The notes under the pieces were generated by a model. It did not search any database. It saw only the letters and a program-made list of their open reading frames with translations, and was not told the origin of the DNA. Positions 5,411 through 7,895 of a DNA stretch of 7,895 bases are shown in pieces. Position 1 is the first letter of the stretch. Every line of letters begins with the position of its first letter. Origin of the DNA: Xenococcus sp039190385 (GTDB taxonomy: Bacteria; Cyanobacteriota; Cyanobacteriia; Cyanobacteriales; Xenococcaceae); NCBI GenBank assembly GCA_039190385.1, contig JBCCYD010000283.1, positions 1 through 7,895 on the forward strand, given 5' to 3'. A program made the translations under genes and the position numbers.

Positions 5411-5588
5411 TTTAAGTTAAATTAAGAATCTCATTACTAATGCTGCTGACTCTTCCGATCTTTTTCGCGTAGTATCAAGAGTGGACATAAAATCTGCCGA
5501 AGCTAAAATCTATTTCTCAAATTAAAAATAGATGTAACTTCCAGTAAAAAAAACAACTACCGTTTCACTTATACAAGAGGATTAACAC

Positions 5589-5882
5589 ATGGCTGACTTT
5601 ACAGTGACCTTGGAAACTCCAGATGGTACTCAGACTTTTACAGTACCTGATGATGAATATATTCTTGATGTTGCTGAAGAACAAGGTTTAGATCTTCCTT
5701 ACTCCTGTCGAGCTGGTGCCTGCTCAACTTGTGCTGGTCAGCTCACATCTGGGACTGTTGATCAATCTGACCAATCTTTCCTTGATGATGATCAGATAGA
5801 AGCTGGTTACGTTCTAACTTGTGTTGCTTATCCAACTTCTGATTGCACCATCAAAACCCATCAGGAAGAAGAGCTTTACTAG
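5589..5882 (+). CDS. petF: Plant-type [2Fe-2S] ferredoxin PetF
   Basis: This is the soluble ferredoxin that accepts electrons from photosystem I and passes them to ferredoxin-NADP reductase, nitrite reductase, thioredoxin reductase and the bilin reductases. The 97-residue product has the full cluster signature: Cys40, Cys45, Cys48 and Cys78, spaced CX4CX2CX29C, in PYSCRAGACSTCAGQ (38-51) and YVLTCVAYPTSDC (74-86). Length and the acidic composition, including the EEELY C-terminus, are typical of photosynthetic PetF. GAGG (5577-5580) lies 8 nt before the ATG and is a good ribosome binding site. The gene is monocistronic: it diverges from bvdR and is closed by a strong intrinsic terminator. Cyanobacteria often have several ferredoxins, so this may or may not be the main one, but nothing in it departs from the abundant photosynthetic form. 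Confidence 0.96.
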   Translation: MADFTVTLETPDGTQTFTVPDDEYILDVAEEQGLDLPYSCRAGACSTCAGQLTSGTVDQSDQSFLDDDQIEAGYVLTCVAYPTSDCTIKTHQEEELY

Positions 5883-5905
5883 AAATTAGAAGTCAATATT
5901 ATGAT

Positions 5906-5943
5906 TAGAGACGTTTTTCTTTTGGAAGAGCGTCTCTATTTTT
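5906..5943 (+). terminator. Intrinsic terminator of petF
   Basis: TAGAGACG (5906-5913) pairs with CGTCTCTA (5931-5938). Pairing continues inward with wobbles to a loop near 5920-5924, giving about 14 bp in all. TTTTT (5939-5943) follows directly. It lies 23 nt after the petF stop codon. The reverse strand has no T-tract, so it probably acts one way. Confidence 0.88.
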
Positions 5944-5964
5944 ATGCTTATAAAAAATATAATT

Positions 5965-6417
5965 CTAGGATTTAGATAATAATACTCCGCCACAGACGAC
6001 TAATATCGAACCGATAAATACGGGAAGGGATTGGACTGTTTTCCATTCAGCAAAAAGTACCATGCCACCCAATACTGCGACCAAGGTGTTCATATTATAG
6101 AGAGGAGTGAGGATCGCGATCGGTGTGCCAAACTTCACAATAGAATAGTTGACCAAGGTTGTTGCTAATCCCCACAGTAATCCTGAGACAACAGCAAATC
6201 CTAATCCTGTAAAATTTCCTGAACTTTCTGGTAAATTGAGTACTTGCTTGGATAGTAAGCCCACGATAAAAATTACTATTCCAATAACCATTAAATAGGT
6301 CGAGGTTGATATTTTATATTCAGCTCCAGCTTTCATGGTAATAGTCGAAACTCCATAGAGGAATGCTGGGATGATTCCGCCAATTATGATGCCTAAAGTA
6401 TTATTCGATATATTCAT
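5965..6417 (-). CDS. Half-size EamA/DMT-family membrane protein
   Basis: A 150-residue integral membrane protein with about five predicted helices (roughly 8-28, 39-58, 70-92, 97-120 and 131-148) and a very short C-terminal tail (SKS). The segment TPIAILTPLYNMNTLVAVLGGMVLFAEW (98-125, positions only meaningful at its ends TPIAI and FAEW) is typical of one EamA repeat of the drug/metabolite transporter superfamily. Full-size members have two such repeats and ten helices, so this would work as a dimer, as small DMT proteins do. The substrate cannot be inferred. The start is bounded by an in-frame stop two codons upstream (6421-6423). No Shine-Dalgarno sequence is visible. It is convergent with petF, 82 bp from its stop, and divergent from the export gene. 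It appears complete, not a remnant of a longer gene. Confidence 0.82.
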   Translation of the reverse strand: MNISNNTLGIIIGGIIPAFLYGVSTITMKAGAEYKISTSTYLMVIGIVIFIVGLLSKQVLNLPESSGNFTGLGFAVVSGLLWGLATTLVNYSIVKFGTPIAILTPLYNMNTLVAVLGGMVLFAEWKTVQSLPVFIGSILVVCGGVLLSKS

Positions 6418-6479
6418 TAGTTAGTTTGAGAACAGAATCAGTAAATGCCATCAAATGCATAAGCTCTCAAAAAATATCA

Positions 6480-6509
6480 TATATACCTTTGCCAAGACTG
6501 ATAAAACAA
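6480..6509 (-). promoter_or_regulatory. Possible promoter of the EamA-like gene
   Basis: On the minus strand TTGTTT (6509-6504) and TATATA (6485-6480) are 18 bp apart, which would give a leader of about 55 nt. In a region this AT-rich such matches arise easily by chance. Confidence 0.22.
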
Positions 6510-6639
6510 AATAATCAACAGAAAATAGAATGGCTCTGATAACTTGAATAAACTCTATATTAGAATCTATTTTGCCAAGCTTTACTTTTTACATTAGAAA
6601 CATTTGAATCAATTTTAGGTAACCTTTCGAGGAATAAGA

Positions 6640-6666
6640 TTGTCAACTTGTATAATTTTGTTGTCA
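6640..6666 (+). promoter_or_regulatory. TATAAT bracketed by TTGTCA direct repeats
   Basis: A consensus -10 hexamer TATAAT (6651-6656) lies 117 bp upstream of the export-gene ATG. TTGTCA occurs on both sides, at 6640-6645 and 6661-6666, exactly 21 bp apart (two helical turns). No -35 element stands at the usual 17-bp distance, so if this is a promoter it may need an activator. Confidence 0.35.
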
Positions 6667-6713
6667 CTATTATTCATCAAAGATAACCTAGAAAATATTA
6701 TCTAAATATTAGG

Positions 6714-6738
6714 AAGGAGGAATATCTTCATGGTTTAA
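6714..6738 (+). promoter_or_regulatory. Strong Shine-Dalgarno before a two-codon ORF
   Basis: AAGGAGG (6714-6720) lies 9 nt before an ATG (6730-6732), an ideal arrangement. That frame reads ATG GTT TAA and stops at once. The export-protein frame is +1 relative to it and its own first ATG is 35 nt further on with no Shine-Dalgarno sequence. This may be a minimal upstream ORF, or a one-base indel may have cut off the true N-terminus. Confidence 0.5.
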
Positions 6739-6772
6739 TTTGTCAGCAATTTTTAGCGAACAATACTTTAGC

Positions 6773-7895
6773 ATGTATAGATTTCAATTATTAAAACAAA
6801 CAAAATTACTATTAATCTTATTTATTGGGCTTTTCGGAGGAATTATCTTCTCTGAACTCGTTAAAGCTCAAGAAACTCTAGAGCCAACATATTTTGAACC
6901 TATTTATCTAAATCCTGAATCTTTTGTTATTCCTACTGATAATACTAATGCATCTTCTCAGCCTGTGATTCCACCAACAGGTGATCAATTAGAGGCCCAA
7001 GATTTTAATATTTACCTGCTAGACAAAGGCGATGCTTTAAATATAGCTGTTCCCTTGTATCCAGAATTTAATGTCCGAACGAATTTAGATCCTGAAGGGA
7101 ATATTGTCATGCCAATTTTAGGTAGAATTTCTTTGGCAGGACTCAGCATAACTGAAGCAGAAGATAAGATATCTGATCAATTGGGCCGTCGTTTTTTGCA
7201 AGATAAGCCTGAAGTTTTTGTCGATCTCAGTGCAACTCGTCTTTCTCAAATAACAATATTGGGAGAAATTGCCAAACCTGGGTTTTATAATTTTGAGACT
7301 GGCTCCCCTCTGGGTACTATTTTAGAACTTGCTGGTGGTAGCACTAAAGATGCAGATTTACGTTCGGTAATTGTTAAACGAACCCTAAAAGATGGCAATG
7401 TCTTGGAATATTCTGTAGATTTTTATGCTGCGTTGACTGATACTCAAGAATTACCGCCGATTATTCTGCAAGGAGGCGATACGATAATTGTGCCTCGGTT
7501 TAACTCTGAAGATACTTCAGATTACGATCGCGACTTGATTGCCCGAAGTACTTTACCACAACAGGAAATTAAAATCCGAGTTCTTTTTCCGACGAAAAGA
7601 GGAACCAGGTTACGCAATATAAATTTGCCTAATGGAAGTAATATTCTAGACGCGATCGCGACTTTTCCCACGGAGAATAATGCCTTAATTGCTCAAGATA
7701 TTGCCCTCTTAAGATTTGATTCTATTGGCCAAGAAGTCATTACCCAAGAATTCAATACCAAGGAAGTTATCAATGGTGATTATTCACAAAATATTACCCT
7801 CCAAGATCAAGATGTAATTGTTGTGAGTCGTACTACCTTAGGTAAGGTTTTCAATGGGTTTAGTATCCTGACTCAACCGATTCGCACTGTCTTTG
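6773..7895 (+). CDS. Polysaccharide export protein, Wza/GumB (OPX) family, 3'-partial
   Basis: This is a periplasmic/outer-membrane component of capsule or exopolysaccharide export. The gene runs off the window; 374 residues are visible. A hydrophobic helix (about 9-27) and LVKA before QE (cleavage after residue 32) form a standard signal peptide. There is no lipobox cysteine, unlike E. coli Wza. A polysaccharide-export domain follows (about 77-155: LLDKGDALNI, DPEGNIVMPILGRI, ITEAEDKI). Next come two SLBB-type domains, about 158-240 (ILGEIAKPGFYNF, LELAGGSTKDADL, LQGGDTIIVP) and about 267-352 (ending LQDQDVIVVS). The sequence FNGFSILTQPIRTVF at the edge resembles the end region of cyanobacterial family members. 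I chose the ATG at 6773 because it directly precedes the signal peptide. The frame stays open upstream to a TAG at 6710, so TTG 6740 or a frameshifted start at 6730 remain possible. It may act with the flippase at 1792-3141. Confidence 0.88.
   Translation, partial: MYRFQLLKQTKLLLILFIGLFGGIIFSELVKAQETLEPTYFEPIYLNPESFVIPTDNTNASSQPVIPPTGDQLEAQDFNIYLLDKGDALNIAVPLYPEFNVRTNLDPEGNIVMPILGRISLAGLSITEAEDKISDQLGRRFLQDKPEVFVDLSATRLSQITILGEIAKPGFYNFETGSPLGTILELAGGSTKDADLRSVIVKRTLKDGNVLEYSVDFYAALTDTQELPPIILQGGDTIIVPRFNSEDTSDYDRDLIARSTLPQQEIKIRVLFPTKRGTRLRNINLPNGSNILDAIATFPTENNALIAQDIALLRFDSIGQEVITQEFNTKEVINGDYSQNITLQDQDVIVVSRTTLGKVFNGFSILTQPIRTVF
7652..7659. repeat. HIP1 octamer
   Basis: A perfect GCGATCGC in the export gene, in the codons for LDAIAT at the start of the second SLBB-type domain. 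Confidence 0.9.

Larger units (their letters stand above)
5224..5588. other. Divergent promoter region between bvdR and petF
   Basis: These 365 AT-rich bases must drive both divergent genes. They contain two 15-bp palindromes listed separately. I found no promoter hexamer pair good enough to call for either gene; TAAAAT at 5488-5493 is a possible petF -10 without a fitting -35. A 12-base stretch at 5450-5461 resembles a sequencing-adapter end (see findings). Confidence 0.5.
6418..6712. other. Divergent intergenic region upstream of the export gene
   Basis: No gene is supported in these 295 bases. They carry the leader of the EamA-like gene on one side. Towards the export gene they hold a 9-bp palindrome AGGTAACCT (6617-6625), a TTGTCA direct repeat bracketing TATAAT (6640-6666), and an inverted repeat AGATAA/TTATCT (6681-6686 and 6698-6703). 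Confidence 0.5.

Overview
The window looks like ordinary chromosome from a cyanobacterium that fixes carbon with beta-carboxysomes. The evidence is a tandem-BMC shell protein (CcmO), a plant-type photosynthetic ferredoxin (PetF), a cyanobacterial-type biliverdin reductase (BvdR), four perfect HIP1 octamers (GCGATCGC), and several arrays of 7-bp repeats of the kind known from cyanobacteria as STRRs. The DNA is AT-rich, especially between genes. I cannot name the genus; a filamentous or Pseudanabaena-like lineage is only a guess. I see no rRNA, tRNA, transposase, phage gene or CRISPR array.

Layout from left to right. Positions 1-230 are the leader of ccmO, with a promoter-like pair and an adjacent palindrome. 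ccmO (231-1031, +) stands alone. It is followed by a heptamer array and a 16-bp-stem hairpin, which separate it from a convergent small gene (1175-1426, -) with a CxxCxGxG half-motif. After a gene-free stretch comes a 449-residue MOP-superfamily flippase (1792-3141, -). Its upstream region consists of 47-bp and 7-bp repeats reaching to within 2 bp of its start codon, then a strong hairpin that probably terminates the next gene. That gene (3447-4037, -) has the HxD...H...R signature of aspartyl/asparaginyl beta-hydroxylase-like 2-oxoglutarate dioxygenases. bvdR (4249-5223, -) and petF (5589-5882, +) diverge from a 365-bp region holding two look-alike palindromes. petF ends in a clear terminator and is convergent with a half-size EamA/DMT membrane protein (5965-6417, -). 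The right edge holds the first 374 codons of a Wza/GumB-type polysaccharide export protein (6773 to the edge, +).

Most genes appear to be transcribed singly, so this is not an operon-style system. Two themes recur. One is extracellular polysaccharide: the flippase and the outer-membrane export protein lie about 3.6 kb apart on opposite strands. The other is the photosynthetic apparatus: CcmO for the carboxysome, BvdR for bilin metabolism, and PetF for electron transfer, which also supplies the ferredoxin-dependent bilin reductases.

I did not find a convincing undescribed system. The parts most worth a second look are the repeat-built leader of the flippase gene, the matched palindromes between bvdR and petF, an optimal ribosome binding site in front of a two-codon ORF upstream of the export gene, and the orphan dioxygenase-like gene.
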